From assembly GCF_000961095.1 (NCBI RefSeq), contig NZ_CP011058.1, positions 769,501-833,500 of the forward strand: a stretch of DNA of 64,000 nucleotides. Direction: 5' to 3'. This stretch comes from Paenibacillus beijingensis (lineage in GTDB: Bacteria; Bacillota; Bacilli; Paenibacillales; Paenibacillaceae). The notes beneath the pieces were generated by a model that ran no database searches, had not been told where the DNA came from, and saw only the letters and a program-made list of their open reading frames with translations. This document shows positions 41,947-50,296 of the stretch, in pieces; the stretch's first letter is position 1; each line of letters opens with the position of its first letter. Made by a program: the position numbers and the translations under genes.

Positions 41947-42810
41947 TCATTGCGGAAGGTAATCCGATTCCGGAGTTTCCATCGTATACCCAAACCATTT
42001 GGTTTGCAGCTCGGCCAGCTTGCCGCTCGATTTCATCTCCAAAATTTTCTCATTAATAAAATCGAGCAATTCCTTATCCTCTTTACGGACGACCCATGAA
42101 ATCCACATTTTGTTGCCGAACGTATCAACCATCTCAAATGTATCGGGCTGCTTCTTCAAAATCGAAGCGAGATTTGCTTTTGTATTGACAACGGCGTCTA
42201 CGCGTCCGTTCGCTAAATCCTGATAGGCTTCCGGGTAAGCAACATATTCTTTGATTTCCTTCGTTCCTTTTCCTTTATCCTTTTTTAACGTCTCGTCATA
42301 TTCCTTCAATGCTTTCAACTGTCCGGAACCCAATTGAGTGCCTACGATTTTACCTGCGATATCTTCCGGACTCTTAATCGAATCGTCGCCTTTGCGTTTC
42401 AAAACCGCAACCGTCCCGTCTGCAATTGGTACCGTCATGCCGTATTTCTCCGCCCGTTCCGGAGTGATGGATACTGCTGTTGCCACAAAATCAAACTGCT
42501 TCGCTTCCAATCCCGGCAGAATGCCTTGGAAAGGAAGATCTTTCTGTTCCACTTTGACCCCGAGCTGCTCAACGATGTAAGCAAGAATATCCGATCCGTA
42601 TCCGACGATTTTGCCGTCCTGGATATATTCAAACGGCTCGTAAGCCGCTTCCGTTCCGACTGTCACCATGCCGCTTTGCTTGATTTTCTCGAGCAGATTG
42701 GCCGCAGACTCGGAATCGGCCGAGCCGGTTGATTTTGGGCTTGAGCCGCAACCGACGATCAGCATCAGAATTCCGACTACAATCATCGATTTCGTTATTG
42801 TTCTTTTCAT
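41947..42810 (-). CDS. Polar amino acid/guanidino-compound binding lipoprotein
   Basis: The 287-residue family 3 binding protein has a lipoprotein signal (Cys in LMLIVGCGSS) and the two-lobe fold with YEPFEYIQDGKIVGYGSDI and the C-terminal hinge region. The ATG at 42810 is preferred because GAGGAG lies ten bases upstream; an ATG at 42828 overlaps that site. It opens the operon that ends at 37134, so it likely binds the substrate of the ureohydrolases, such as arginine, agmatine or another guanidino compound. A TyrR-like regulator gene lies just upstream. Confidence 0.92.
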   Translation of the reverse strand: MKRTITKSMIVVGILMLIVGCGSSPKSTGSADSESAANLLEKIKQSGMVTVGTEAAYEPFEYIQDGKIVGYGSDILAYIVEQLGVKVEQKDLPFQGILPGLEAKQFDFVATAVSITPERAEKYGMTVPIADGTVAVLKRKGDDSIKSPEDIAGKIVGTQLGSGQLKALKEYDETLKKDKGKGTKEIKEYVAYPEAYQDLANGRVDAVVNTKANLASILKKQPDTFEMVDTFGNKMWISWVVRKEDKELLDFINEKILEMKSSGKLAELQTKWFGYTMETPESDYLPQ

Positions 42811-42838
42811 AAAAAAATCGCTCCTCATGTAAATATTT

Positions 42839-42850
42839 GGATTTTAATCC
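42839..42850. promoter_or_regulatory. Palindrome in the promoter of the guanidino operon
   Basis: GGATTTTAATCC is a 5+2+5 inverted repeat. Just upstream on the minus strand is TTGACA, and TATTTA follows at a 16-base spacing, so the palindrome would sit in the spacer of a possible SigA promoter and could be an operator. The predicted leader would be very short. Confidence 0.35.
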
Positions 42851-43002
42851 ATGTCAATAAACTTCATTATCGCTACCGATTCACAGCTATTATGTTATAT
42901 TTTAGAACATGTATATTACACGCATCCTTTCTTTTCGAAAGATGTTTCTTGGGTGTTGTTAATATTAATAACATACAATCTTCTCAATCCACAATACGAG
43001 CA

Positions 43003-43031
43003 ACAAAAAAACCTATGCATTTTTGCATAGG
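43003..43031 (-). terminator. Intrinsic terminator of the TyrR-like regulator gene
   Basis: CCTATGCA / TGCATAGG with a four-A loop, followed by seven T on the minus strand. Confidence 0.93.
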
Positions 43032-43049
43032 CCGAAAGCGGCGGCTTCG

Positions 43050-44738
43050 CTATTTCACGTTGTTTTTATTCATTTTTCTTACGATTGTCGATTGATTTAC
43101 CCCTAAAACCTCGGCGATTTTTGTGGAAGATCCATATCGTTTCCGCGACATCTCCAGAAGCTCGATTTCCAATAATGCAGTAGCTTTTTTCAAAGGGATA
43201 ATCTCGTTAACTTGAACGATCTTTTGTTTGGAGAATCCGGCTGGATATTGGTTTTGCATATGCTCGGTTTCAATCCAATCGTCCTCCGCAGTGACGAACA
43301 ATCTTTCCACCACATTTTGCAGTTCACGTACATTGCCTGGCCATGAATACTGCTGCATTTTTTTCAATAAGGAAGGGCTGAATTTTTTGTTAACTCCGTA
43401 ATTTTGATTTAACTGTCCGGTAAAGTAAACGATTAACGGAATGATATCTTCTCTCCGGTCTTTTAAAGACGGAATCGGAATGGATACTATATTTAGTTGA
43501 AAATAAAGATCCTTCCGGAATTGTCCAGACTGAATCGAATCTTCTAGATCAATCCGTGTTGATGCGACAATTCTTACATTTACTGGTATAGGTCTCTGAC
43601 TGCCAATTCTGAATATCATCTTCTCATGGATAACCTGCATAAGCTTGGCTTGCAGCGTCAAGGGCATCGCTTCCACTTCATCCAAAAACAGCGTACCGTC
43701 GTTGGCCATTTCCAAGGCGCCAAACTTCCCCTCTCGCACGCCTGACGCATCTCTCTCCAATCCGAAGAGATCCGTTTCCAACACGGCTTCGGGCACGGCT
43801 CCGCAGTTCACCGAAATAAAAGGCTTTTCGCTCCTGGCGCTCCATTTATGAATAAGGGAAGCTACGAGCTCCTTACCGACGCCGAAATCACCAATAATAA
43901 GCACCCCGGAATCCACTTCCGATATTTTCCTTACGAGCACCATCACTTTCTCCATCTTGTCGCTTCGGAACACAAGCTTGTGCTCCAGTTCGTCCTTGGT
44001 GCGCAAATTCATAATTTCCTTGCGGTAACCTTCCGTTAATTGCTTTAATCGTTCAAGCTCCGTCTGAAGCTGACTTTCTTCCGTAATGTCACGGGAAGCG
44101 TTGACAACCCGAATAATTTGTCCTTGCTCATCTCTGATTGGTGTTGCGGCCACCATTAGTCGACGTCCCGATTTCGTTGTCTGGACCATAGAAACCTTCT
44201 CGTTTTTTTCTAATACTTGACGGGTCGCGGACGGATTAAACACACCTTCCTTCTCCAATTGATACACGCTTTTGCCGATCAATTCACTTTCCTTATGTCC
44301 CATCGATTCTGCGCAACCGGGACTGACCCTGAGCGTAATACCTCTTCCATCGGTAACGTGCAAGTCGTCATAAGAAGCATCGAATACGGCTTTCAAATCC
44401 AGATTCAAATCATTGTATACGTCCAGTTCCTTCGTCACTTCTTCCAAAAAAGGAACACAATTAAAAATGAACACGTGACCCTCTACCCGTTTATTAGAAG
44501 GGTACGGGACCTTTTGCACAATGTACTCTTCGCCGCCATATTCAAAACGAAAAACTGCTTTTGCGTCATTCATGATTTCTTCGGTTAACAGATCCGGAAA
44601 TGCATCATTCCAATGGAGATTGACAATGGCGGTGGCTTCCCTCCGAAGCATATCCGCTGCATTTCGGTTGACCCCGACAATTTTCCAATTCAAATCGATG
44701 AATACAACGCCGAAAGGGAGCAAATCCAAAATCTCCAT
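43050..44738 (-). CDS. PAS-AAA+ regulator of the TyrR type lacking the GAFTGA loop
   Basis: The 562-residue regulator has two PAS-like domains (about 1-100 and 110-225), a coiled linker, an AAA+ domain (Walker A GDFGVGKE at 283-290, Walker B TLFLDEVE near 349-356, WPGNVRELQN near 466-475) and a C-terminal helix-turn-helix (KIAEVLGVNQSTIVRKM, about 540-556). Where sigma-54 activators carry GAFTGA this protein has RDASGV (329-334), so it probably cannot remodel sigma-54 holoenzyme and should act like E. coli TyrR. GGAGGG five bases upstream fixes the ATG at 44738. It is the likely regulator of the transporter/ureohydrolase operon downstream. Confidence 0.9.
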   Translation of the reverse strand: MEILDLLPFGVVFIDLNWKIVGVNRNAADMLRREATAIVNLHWNDAFPDLLTEEIMNDAKAVFRFEYGGEEYIVQKVPYPSNKRVEGHVFIFNCVPFLEEVTKELDVYNDLNLDLKAVFDASYDDLHVTDGRGITLRVSPGCAESMGHKESELIGKSVYQLEKEGVFNPSATRQVLEKNEKVSMVQTTKSGRRLMVAATPIRDEQGQIIRVVNASRDITEESQLQTELERLKQLTEGYRKEIMNLRTKDELEHKLVFRSDKMEKVMVLVRKISEVDSGVLIIGDFGVGKELVASLIHKWSARSEKPFISVNCGAVPEAVLETDLFGLERDASGVREGKFGALEMANDGTLFLDEVEAMPLTLQAKLMQVIHEKMIFRIGSQRPIPVNVRIVASTRIDLEDSIQSGQFRKDLYFQLNIVSIPIPSLKDRREDIIPLIVYFTGQLNQNYGVNKKFSPSLLKKMQQYSWPGNVRELQNVVERLFVTAEDDWIETEHMQNQYPAGFSKQKIVQVNEIIPLKKATALLEIELLEMSRKRYGSSTKIAEVLGVNQSTIVRKMNKNNVK

Positions 44739-44960
44739 CTTATCCCTCCACAATTGTTTCCGATTTCTGTTTGCGTATACCTTCTCAAAGATGATCATAT
44801 CATCTTTTTCATTTAGAAGTCGAAGCCCCTTTGCTGCTGAAGCACAAAACCTCATAGACGGATCTGTAACGTGAACAAGTACTCATTCTTTGGCACCGTA
44901 TTGACCTTCTCGTAACGTCAAGCTTTATGATAAGAATATCTTAACGGGGAGGATACATTC

Positions 44961-45578
44961 ATGGACAAAGAGCAGCTGCAGGAACTTTACTTGCAAGACG
45001 GATATTATTGGGGAAAAGAACCGAACGAACTGGCAAAACGCATATTAGCGTATATTTCCAATGAGCGAATCCCGGGCAAAAAAGTGATCGATTTAGGCGC
45101 GGGGGAAGGCCGGGACAGCGTCTTCCTCGCCAAGCAAGGGTTCGACGTCGCGGCGATGGATTTCGCTCCGGCCGGATTGGCGAAAGCCGAACGATTGGCT
45201 GCCGAGATGAACACTGCGATCGCTACCATTGAAGGCGACATTAACACCTTCGTCTTTCCTCATCGCGCCGATGTCGTATACTCAATCGGCGCCCTGCAGT
45301 ACATTCACCCGGACAATCGGGCGCGGCAGTTCCGTCATTTCAAAGAGAGCACGCTGCCGGGCGGTCTCCATGTGCTGTTCGCATTTACGGAGCATCCCGA
45401 CGTACCGGTCGCGCCCGATTGGGGAACAAACGAATATCTCTACAAGCAGGACGAGCTGCAAGCCTATTATTCAGACTGGGAAACGCTTCTATCCGAAGAA
45501 TGGATCTTTGATTGCAGCTCCAGCGGCATTCCTCACCGTCATGCTTCGAGAATTGTCATTGCCAGAAAGCCGTCCTAG
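44961..45578 (+). CDS. Class I SAM-dependent methyltransferase, TehB-like
   Basis: The 205-residue protein has the SAM-binding motif VIDLGAGEGRDSVFLA (near 43-58), followed by AAMDFAPAGLAKAE and IEGDINTF, as in TehB/Methyltransf_11 proteins, some of which volatilise or detoxify tellurite and others methylate small molecules. GGGGAGG eight bases upstream supports the ATG. It stands alone and the substrate is unknown. Confidence 0.88.
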   Translation: MDKEQLQELYLQDGYYWGKEPNELAKRILAYISNERIPGKKVIDLGAGEGRDSVFLAKQGFDVAAMDFAPAGLAKAERLAAEMNTAIATIEGDINTFVFPHRADVVYSIGALQYIHPDNRARQFRHFKESTLPGGLHVLFAFTEHPDVPVAPDWGTNEYLYKQDELQAYYSDWETLLSEEWIFDCSSSGIPHRHASRIVIARKPS

Positions 45579-45603
45579 CTATACAGAACAAACATATATG
45601 CTT

Positions 45604-45628
45604 AAGAAGCCGCTCATTGCGGCTTCTT
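45604..45628 (+). terminator. Hairpin after the methyltransferase gene
   Basis: A perfect 10-bp stem AAGAAGCCGC / GCGGCTTCTT with a five-base loop, 26 bp past the stop. There is no T-run after it. Confidence 0.6.
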
Positions 45629-45787
45629 GTATATCGCAGCATACCGGACCCATACGCTCCGGCGCTCCGGCGCTCCGGCTTTCTGCCGCCGACGGAGCTA
45701 AAGGCTTCCATGTCGTGCAGCACGAGAAGTTATTTTCGAAAAAACATGCATCCATACATCCTTTTCCTTGTTTATTATCCAAATCGT

Positions 45788-45925
45788 AAAAATTCCTGCA
45801 AAATTACATTTTTTTCTGGACCAAACGTATGTTTGGGCAATAAAAGCTTGGAATACCTGCACAATTGCAGGAATTTCCTCTCGATAAGCGATTTCAATCG
45901 TTCAAAACTGCACAATTGCAGGTTT
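45788..45925. repeat. Interspersed palindromic repeat family, locus B (three copies)
   Basis: Elements at about 45788-45816, 45850-45877 and 45902-45928 carry the core CCTGCACAATTGCAGG or close variants. The first, reversed, is nearly identical to the third copy of locus A (13510-13536), and the spacer between the second and third shares CTCTCG...GCGATTTC with locus A. The 45630-46040 interval has no convincing gene. Confidence 0.8.
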
Positions 45926-46040
45926 TGAACGGCTTGTCCGTACGGAGAGCCTCGGGATAGCCCTTCTGGAACTTGCCCAACAAAAAGGGTCACGACAATC
46001 GTGCCGCCCCACATTCCCGGATTCCCGGGCAAAGGTACGA

Positions 46041-46069
46041 TTGACAGTTTCCATAAATTGAAATAAGAT
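46041..46069 (+). promoter_or_regulatory. SigA promoter of the SDR/TetR operon
   Basis: A perfect -35 box TTGACA (46041-46046), a 17-base spacer and -10 box TAAGAT (46064-46069). Confidence 0.82.
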
Positions 46070-46072
46070 AAA

Positions 46073-46091
46073 AATGAATGAACCATTCATT
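46073..46091 (+). promoter_or_regulatory. TetR-type operator overlapping the transcription start
   Basis: AATGAATG-AAC-CATTCATT is a perfect 8+3+8 palindrome placed directly after the -10 box of the SDR/TetR promoter. The downstream TetR-family protein is the obvious ligand-responsive repressor. Confidence 0.75.
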
Positions 46092-46120
46092 CAATATACT
46101 GCGATAGAGGTTGAATAACG

Positions 46121-47035
46121 ATGGAGAATGGAATGACAAATGCGAATCGTACCCTCCGGGGCAAATACGTCGTCATTACCGGGGCTACAAGCGGCATCGG
46201 GCTTGCCGCTGCCAAAGAGCTCGCCGCTCAAGGCGCAAATCTTGGCATCGTCGCCCGGAGTGAAGCGAAAGCAAATGAAGCGGCGGCTCAAATCAAGGCA
46301 GCATCCGGCGGCCGCGCAGCAGTGGACGTATTCCTGGCCGACATGGCTTCACAGCAGTCCGTGCGCCGCGCCGCAGCCGACATTTTGGCCCATTGCCCGA
46401 AAGTGGACGTCCTGATCAACAACGCCGGCGCCATGTTCGTCACGCGGCAGCTGACGGTCGACGGCTTGGAGATGACCTGGGCGGTCAATCATCTCGCCCC
46501 CTTCCTGCTGACGACACTGCTCCTGGACCGGCTGAAGGAAAGCGGGCATGCACGCGTGATCACGACCGCCTCCCACGGCCACAAGATGGCCAAGAAAGGA
46601 ATCCACTTTGACGATCTCGGCGCCGAGCGTCTGTACAAATCCCCGCAAAAGCTGATGGGCGGTCCTACATTGCGCTATGGGGAGACCAAGCTCGCCAATA
46701 TTTTGTTTACCACTGAGCTGGCGCGGCGGCTGGAAGGAACCGGAGTCACGGCCCACTGCTTCGATCCGGGGCTTGTCGCCACGAACTTCAACCAGGACAA
46801 CGGACGATTGGCCCGCATGACGATGGCCGTGATGAGAATGTTTGCCCGCACTCCGGAGAAAGGCGCCGAAACGCTGGTATGGCTCGCCGGCTCCGATGAA
46901 ATTGCCGCCGAAAGCGGCGGATATTACAGAGACATGCAAACGGCCATCCCTGCTGCGCCCGCCCGGAACGCGGAAGCGGCAAAACGATTGTGGGAAATAA
47001 GCGAGGAACAAACCGGCATCCGCAAGACCCGATAA
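46121..47035 (+). CDS. Short-chain dehydrogenase, retinol dehydrogenase-like
   Basis: The 304-residue SDR has TGATSGIG (about 20-27), NNAGAMF near 105-111 and YGETKLANI as the YxxxK motif near 188-192, the pattern of the RDH/WW-domain oxidoreductase-like SDR subgroup. It reduces or oxidises an unknown, probably lipophilic, substrate with NAD(P)H. Starts at 46121 (GAGG ten bases upstream) and 46133 (GGAG six bases upstream) are both possible. It is co-transcribed with a TetR regulator behind a promoter with a clear operator, so it is probably induced by a small molecule. Confidence 0.88.
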   Translation: MENGMTNANRTLRGKYVVITGATSGIGLAAAKELAAQGANLGIVARSEAKANEAAAQIKAASGGRAAVDVFLADMASQQSVRRAAADILAHCPKVDVLINNAGAMFVTRQLTVDGLEMTWAVNHLAPFLLTTLLLDRLKESGHARVITTASHGHKMAKKGIHFDDLGAERLYKSPQKLMGGPTLRYGETKLANILFTTELARRLEGTGVTAHCFDPGLVATNFNQDNGRLARMTMAVMRMFARTPEKGAETLVWLAGSDEIAAESGGYYRDMQTAIPAAPARNAEAAKRLWEISEEQTGIRKTR

Positions 47036-47075
47036 AGAATCGTCCTAAATGACAAAACTGGAGAGTGAATAACCG

Positions 47076-47669
47076 TTGACGCCATTCAATGAACAGCAGC
47101 CCGATCGCATCCACGAGGAACGGCGGGAGCAGATTAAGAGCGCGGCTCTGAAAGTTTTTGCCCTTCGGGGAATCGCCGGAACCAAAATGAGCATGATTGC
47201 CGCTGAAGCCGGCATTAGCCAAGGTCTTTCCTACCGCTATTTCAATTCCAAGGAAGAGCTCTTCACCCTGCTCGTCGAGGAAGCGATGGAAAGAGCGCAG
47301 GAGGCGGTTCAAAACATCGCTCATCTGCCCGGCACCCCCGTTGAACAAATAAGAGCTTTAACGATAAGGATGCTGGACGCGAGCCACAAGCATTACTTCC
47401 TGTTGCTCCAGCAAGCTCAAGCGTCGGATGAGGTGCCGGCAAAAGCGAAACAGATTATCGCTGCGTATTCCCCCCAGGATACGATCGGCGGGCTGATCCC
47501 CTTATTCGTTAAAGGGCAGCAAACCGGCGATTTTTGCGCAGGCGATCCTTATCAGCTGCTGTTCCTCTACTTCTCCGTCATTACCGGCCTTATGCTGCAG
47601 GAGGCGCATAGCGCTGAAGGACATTGGCTGCAAGACGTTGATATCTTAATGAAAATGGTAACGAAATAG
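47076..47669 (+). CDS. TetR-family transcriptional regulator
   Basis: The 197-residue protein has the TetR helix-turn-helix (IKSAALKVFALRGIAGTKMSMIAAEAGISQGLSYRYFNSKEELF, about 20-62) and a ligand-binding helical C-terminal domain. The TTG start has GGAGAG ten bases upstream. It lies 40 bp after the SDR gene and probably represses the pair through the palindrome at 46073-46091. Confidence 0.9.
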   Translation: MTPFNEQQPDRIHEERREQIKSAALKVFALRGIAGTKMSMIAAEAGISQGLSYRYFNSKEELFTLLVEEAMERAQEAVQNIAHLPGTPVEQIRALTIRMLDASHKHYFLLLQQAQASDEVPAKAKQIIAAYSPQDTIGGLIPLFVKGQQTGDFCAGDPYQLLFLYFSVITGLMLQEAHSAEGHWLQDVDILMKMVTK

Positions 47670-47677
47670 ACCTTTTG

Positions 47678-48199
47678 TTATTGAAAATATTCCTTTACTT
47701 CCAGCCAGTTGTTGACGCGGACATACCCGGTTTCATTGCAGTTGTGCGGCGCTGAGAATAAGATGCCTTGGCCCGTGAACCGTTTGAAATGCCGCACATT
47801 GTCATCGATCAGGTAGTCCGCATGAATGATGCTTTTGTCGCCGCAAAACACGAAGTTCAGCTCGCTCAAGAAACCGAAATGTTCTTTCAACCATTCATAT
47901 TTTGCTGTAAAAGAAGTCGGAAACTCCATCGCAGCCGTCGTAATAAACACTTCATAGCGTTCGCTTAGCCACTTGATGACTTCCTGGCTGTCTTTCATCA
48001 CTTCCAAATCGCGGAAAAAAGCCGGTTCGTATAAGTAAGCTCGAATTTCATTTCTCAAATGGGGGCGCAAATCGCCGAGACTTGTTCCCATCAAATGCTC
48101 AACCGTAATTTGTTCTTTGTATTCTTCGTTAAAAAGCCGCAAATGTTTCGGGTTGAAATCGGCGATCACTTCATCCATATCTATCGCAATTCGTTTCAT
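47678..48199 (-). CDS. 5'(3')-deoxyribonucleotidase-type HAD phosphatase
   Basis: The 173-residue HAD-fold protein starts with the catalytic IDMDEV (DxDxV) motif and continues with ITTAAM (motif II) and YLIDDN (motif III), the pattern of the NT5C family that dephosphorylates deoxynucleotides. GGAG lies 13 bases upstream, rather distant. It stands alone, convergent with the TetR gene, and may share a transcript with the M42 peptidase gene just upstream. Confidence 0.85.
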   Translation of the reverse strand: MKRIAIDMDEVIADFNPKHLRLFNEEYKEQITVEHLMGTSLGDLRPHLRNEIRAYLYEPAFFRDLEVMKDSQEVIKWLSERYEVFITTAAMEFPTSFTAKYEWLKEHFGFLSELNFVFCGDKSIIHADYLIDDNVRHFKRFTGQGILFSAPHNCNETGYVRVNNWLEVKEYFQ

Positions 48200-48218
48200 C
48201 GTACGCTTTTCGCTCCTT

Positions 48219-49268
48219 TTAGTCGATATTGGTCACATAAGCCGCAAGCAGACGCACCGTGCCGCAGACCGCGTCAATGTGCGTCCGCTCCATCGCATGC
48301 GAGGCGTGCACGCCCGGTCCGATCAGCGCGGCTCTGATGTTTGCCCCTCCGCGCAAAGCCGCCGACGCGTCCGAACCGTAATGCGGATAAATATCGACCG
48401 CATGGCGGATGCCGTGCCGCTTGGCCAGCCCGATCAGCTTCGACGTCATTTCATAGTCGTACGGCCCCGTCGAATCTTTGGCGCAGATCGACACATCCAT
48501 CTCCGTGCAGGAAAGATCGTCGCCGATGCAGCCCATATCGACGGCGATCAGCTCCGTGATGTCGTCCGGAATGGAGGAAGCTCCGTGCCCGACCTCTTCA
48601 TAGACGGAGATAAAAAGTTTGACCGTCGTGCGGGGAGCGATGTTTTCCCGCTTAAACCATTCCAGCAAGCCGAACAGTGCGGCCACGCTCGCCTTGTCGT
48701 CGAGGTGCCGGGACTTGATGTAGCCGTTCGGGAGCACGACCGTCCGCGGATCGAACGAAATATAGTCGCCCGGCCCGATTCCGAGCGCCTCCGTATCCTT
48801 CCGGCTGCGCACGGGCTCGTCCAGGCGCACCTCCATGACGGCTTCTTCGCGTTTGAAGTCGCGCGCATCCGCATAGACGTGAACCGAAGGGTGCGTAGAC
48901 ATAATCGTACCCGAATACGTGCGGCCGTCGCGCGTATGCACGGTGCAATATTCATTTTCGATGGAGCCCATCATGTAACCGCCGACGAGCGTCAGCCGCA
49001 AATTTCCGCTATCCTTGACCGAGCGCACCATCGCCCCGAGCGTATCGACGTGGGCCGACAGGCCGATGACTTCGCCTCCAGCCGATTCACGGCCGGGCAC
49101 CGTAATGATGGCGCAGCCTTTACGGTTTCTCTCGACGGAATATCCGAGCCTTCCCGCTTCTTCCGAAATATGTTCCATAATACGGGCGTAAAAACCGCTC
49201 GGACTCGGAATAGCCAATATCGTTTGCAAAAAACCGGTAACGTAATCCTGGTCGACTGATCCTGTCAT
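48219..49268 (-). CDS. M42-family metallopeptidase
   Basis: The 349-residue protein shows the two-metal aminopeptidase ligands: His in LSAHVDTLG, Asp in RHLDDK, the Glu pair in YEEVGHG, Asp in AVDMG and His in HASHAMER. M42 enzymes are cytoplasmic, often dodecameric, broad aminopeptidases or deblocking peptidases. GGGAGG ten bases upstream gives the ATG at 49268; an in-frame TTG at 49286 overlaps that site. It ends 19 bp before the nucleotidase gene. Confidence 0.92.
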   Translation of the reverse strand: MTGSVDQDYVTGFLQTILAIPSPSGFYARIMEHISEEAGRLGYSVERNRKGCAIITVPGRESAGGEVIGLSAHVDTLGAMVRSVKDSGNLRLTLVGGYMMGSIENEYCTVHTRDGRTYSGTIMSTHPSVHVYADARDFKREEAVMEVRLDEPVRSRKDTEALGIGPGDYISFDPRTVVLPNGYIKSRHLDDKASVAALFGLLEWFKRENIAPRTTVKLFISVYEEVGHGASSIPDDITELIAVDMGCIGDDLSCTEMDVSICAKDSTGPYDYEMTSKLIGLAKRHGIRHAVDIYPHYGSDASAALRGGANIRAALIGPGVHASHAMERTHIDAVCGTVRLLAAYVTNID

Positions 49269-49353
49269 ATCCGCTATTCCTCCCAATCATTGGATATCAA
49301 AATCGTATCACGGCAGAGAGGCTGGAGCAATGAGGCGTAATTGGCCGAGCAGC

Positions 49354-49533
49354 TCATTTTTCCTGGATCTCCTCGCTAATTTTATTCAAGTCATCCTTCA
49401 GCCGCGAAATCGACTCCGACAACGTTTCCAGCTTCTTTTCAAAACGAAAAAGCAAATAACCGGCAAGGAAAATAGGAAATCCAACCTGACTAATTGCGGA
49501 CAGAAAGAAAGATAGATGTTCTGTGTTATCCAT
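49354..49533 (-). CDS. YvrJ-family small membrane protein
   Basis: The 59-residue protein has one membrane helix (VGFPIFLAGYLLFRFEKKLE) and a short coiled-coil tail, the hallmarks of the YvrJ family. Family function is unclear. GGAGGTG six bases upstream supports the ATG at 49533. It is divergent from an XRE/ImmA pair, and a GATAATT-type palindrome sits in the shared intergenic region. Confidence 0.8.
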   Translation of the reverse strand: MDNTEHLSFFLSAISQVGFPIFLAGYLLFRFEKKLETLSESISRLKDDLNKISEEIQEK

Positions 49534-49624
49534 TGGAATCACCTCCGCTCTGGAATGGCCAAACTAACCCATGTAGACGCCCGCTCTTGACGCCTCCGGC
49601 ATCATCATCCGATCGTTAAAGATA

Positions 49625-49639
49625 GATAATTAAATTATC
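49625..49639. promoter_or_regulatory. Palindrome 1 in the YvrJ-XRE intergenic region
   Basis: GATAATT-A-AATTATC is a perfect 7+1+7 inverted repeat about 90 bp upstream of the YvrJ start, and shares its half-site with palindrome 2 near the XRE gene. Probable operator. The 49534-49851 interval otherwise holds only promoter elements. Confidence 0.5.
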
Positions 49640-49730
49640 CAACCACAGGTATGACCCCCCTCATTCCTCCCCCGATAAACGCAGGGTTAAAGCGCTCTTC
49701 ACCTCCACAGGACTAATAAAATAATAATGC

Positions 49731-49759
49731 TTGCATTAAACTCAACCTTAAGGCATGAT
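49731..49759 (+). promoter_or_regulatory. Probable SigA promoter of the XRE/ImmA pair
   Basis: TTGCAT, 17 bases, CATGAT. A GAACA-TG-TGTTC palindrome follows at 49770-49781. Confidence 0.5.
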
Positions 49760-49797
49760 AGTTAAAACGGAACATGTGTTCGATGCGATCATTATAT

Positions 49798-49814
49798 GGA
49801 TAATTTTTTTATCC
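49798..49814. promoter_or_regulatory. Palindrome 2 upstream of the XRE gene
   Basis: GGATAA-TTTTT-TTATCC, a perfect 6+5+6 inverted repeat 38 bp upstream of the XRE start, downstream of the promoter. A likely autoregulatory operator. Confidence 0.5.
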
Positions 49815-49851
49815 GTCAAGAGCAGGCGAAACCATTTTTGGAGGCATGAGC

Positions 49852-50271
49852 ATGAAGAAGAGCATAGGCCAAATTCTGATCCGGTTAAGGGAAGAAAAAG
49901 GACTTTCCCAGTATGACGCCGCCAAGCAGCTCGGCATCAAGCGGGCGCGCTATAATTCGTGGGAGAACGGCATCGCGAGGCCGCGGGTCGATATGCTGAA
50001 CAAGCTGGCTGAATTTTACGGTGTCAATCCCGATTATTTGCTCGGCTTCGATGCTGTCGTGGAAGCCCCTTCATGGGCAAGTGCGAAGGACAGGCGGGAT
50101 ATCAAAAAATTTATCGAACAGCCGGAGGTGCTGTATTATGACGGCATCGAATTTTCGGAGGAAGACCGGCAAAAGATGATCGGCGTCATGGAGACGATCG
50201 CCTGGGAAGCGAAACGACAAAATAAAGAAGCCTACAAAAAAGCCCGAGAGAATATGGACGACGGAAATTGA
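49852..50271 (+). CDS. XRE-family transcriptional regulator (ImmR-like)
   Basis: The 139-residue protein has an N-terminal lambda-repressor-type helix-turn-helix (LREEKGLSQYDAAKQLGIKRARYNSWENGIARP, about 8-42) and a charged helical tail. GGAGG seven bases upstream of the ATG at 49852 decides the start over the ATG at 49846. It is followed by an ImmA/IrrE peptidase gene, and such pairs work as a repressor and a protease that cleaves it, controlling mobile elements or stress genes. Confidence 0.88.
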   Translation: MKKSIGQILIRLREEKGLSQYDAAKQLGIKRARYNSWENGIARPRVDMLNKLAEFYGVNPDYLLGFDAVVEAPSWASAKDRRDIKKFIEQPEVLYYDGIEFSEEDRQKMIGVMETIAWEAKRQNKEAYKKARENMDDGN

Positions 50272-50296
50272 CAGCGGCTGTGACCTGGGGGAAAGC

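Noticed and set aside
42811..43002. Guanidine (ykkC-type) riboswitch upstream of the guanidino operon
   Set aside because: No conserved guanidine-I or guanidine-III motifs are visible in the 190-bp leader.
42995..43012. Sigma-54-like GG-N10-GC promoter (AGG...TTGCT) upstream of the guanidino operon
   Set aside because: It lies in the T-tract of the regulator's terminator, the -24 box is poor, and the adjacent regulator lacks GAFTGA.
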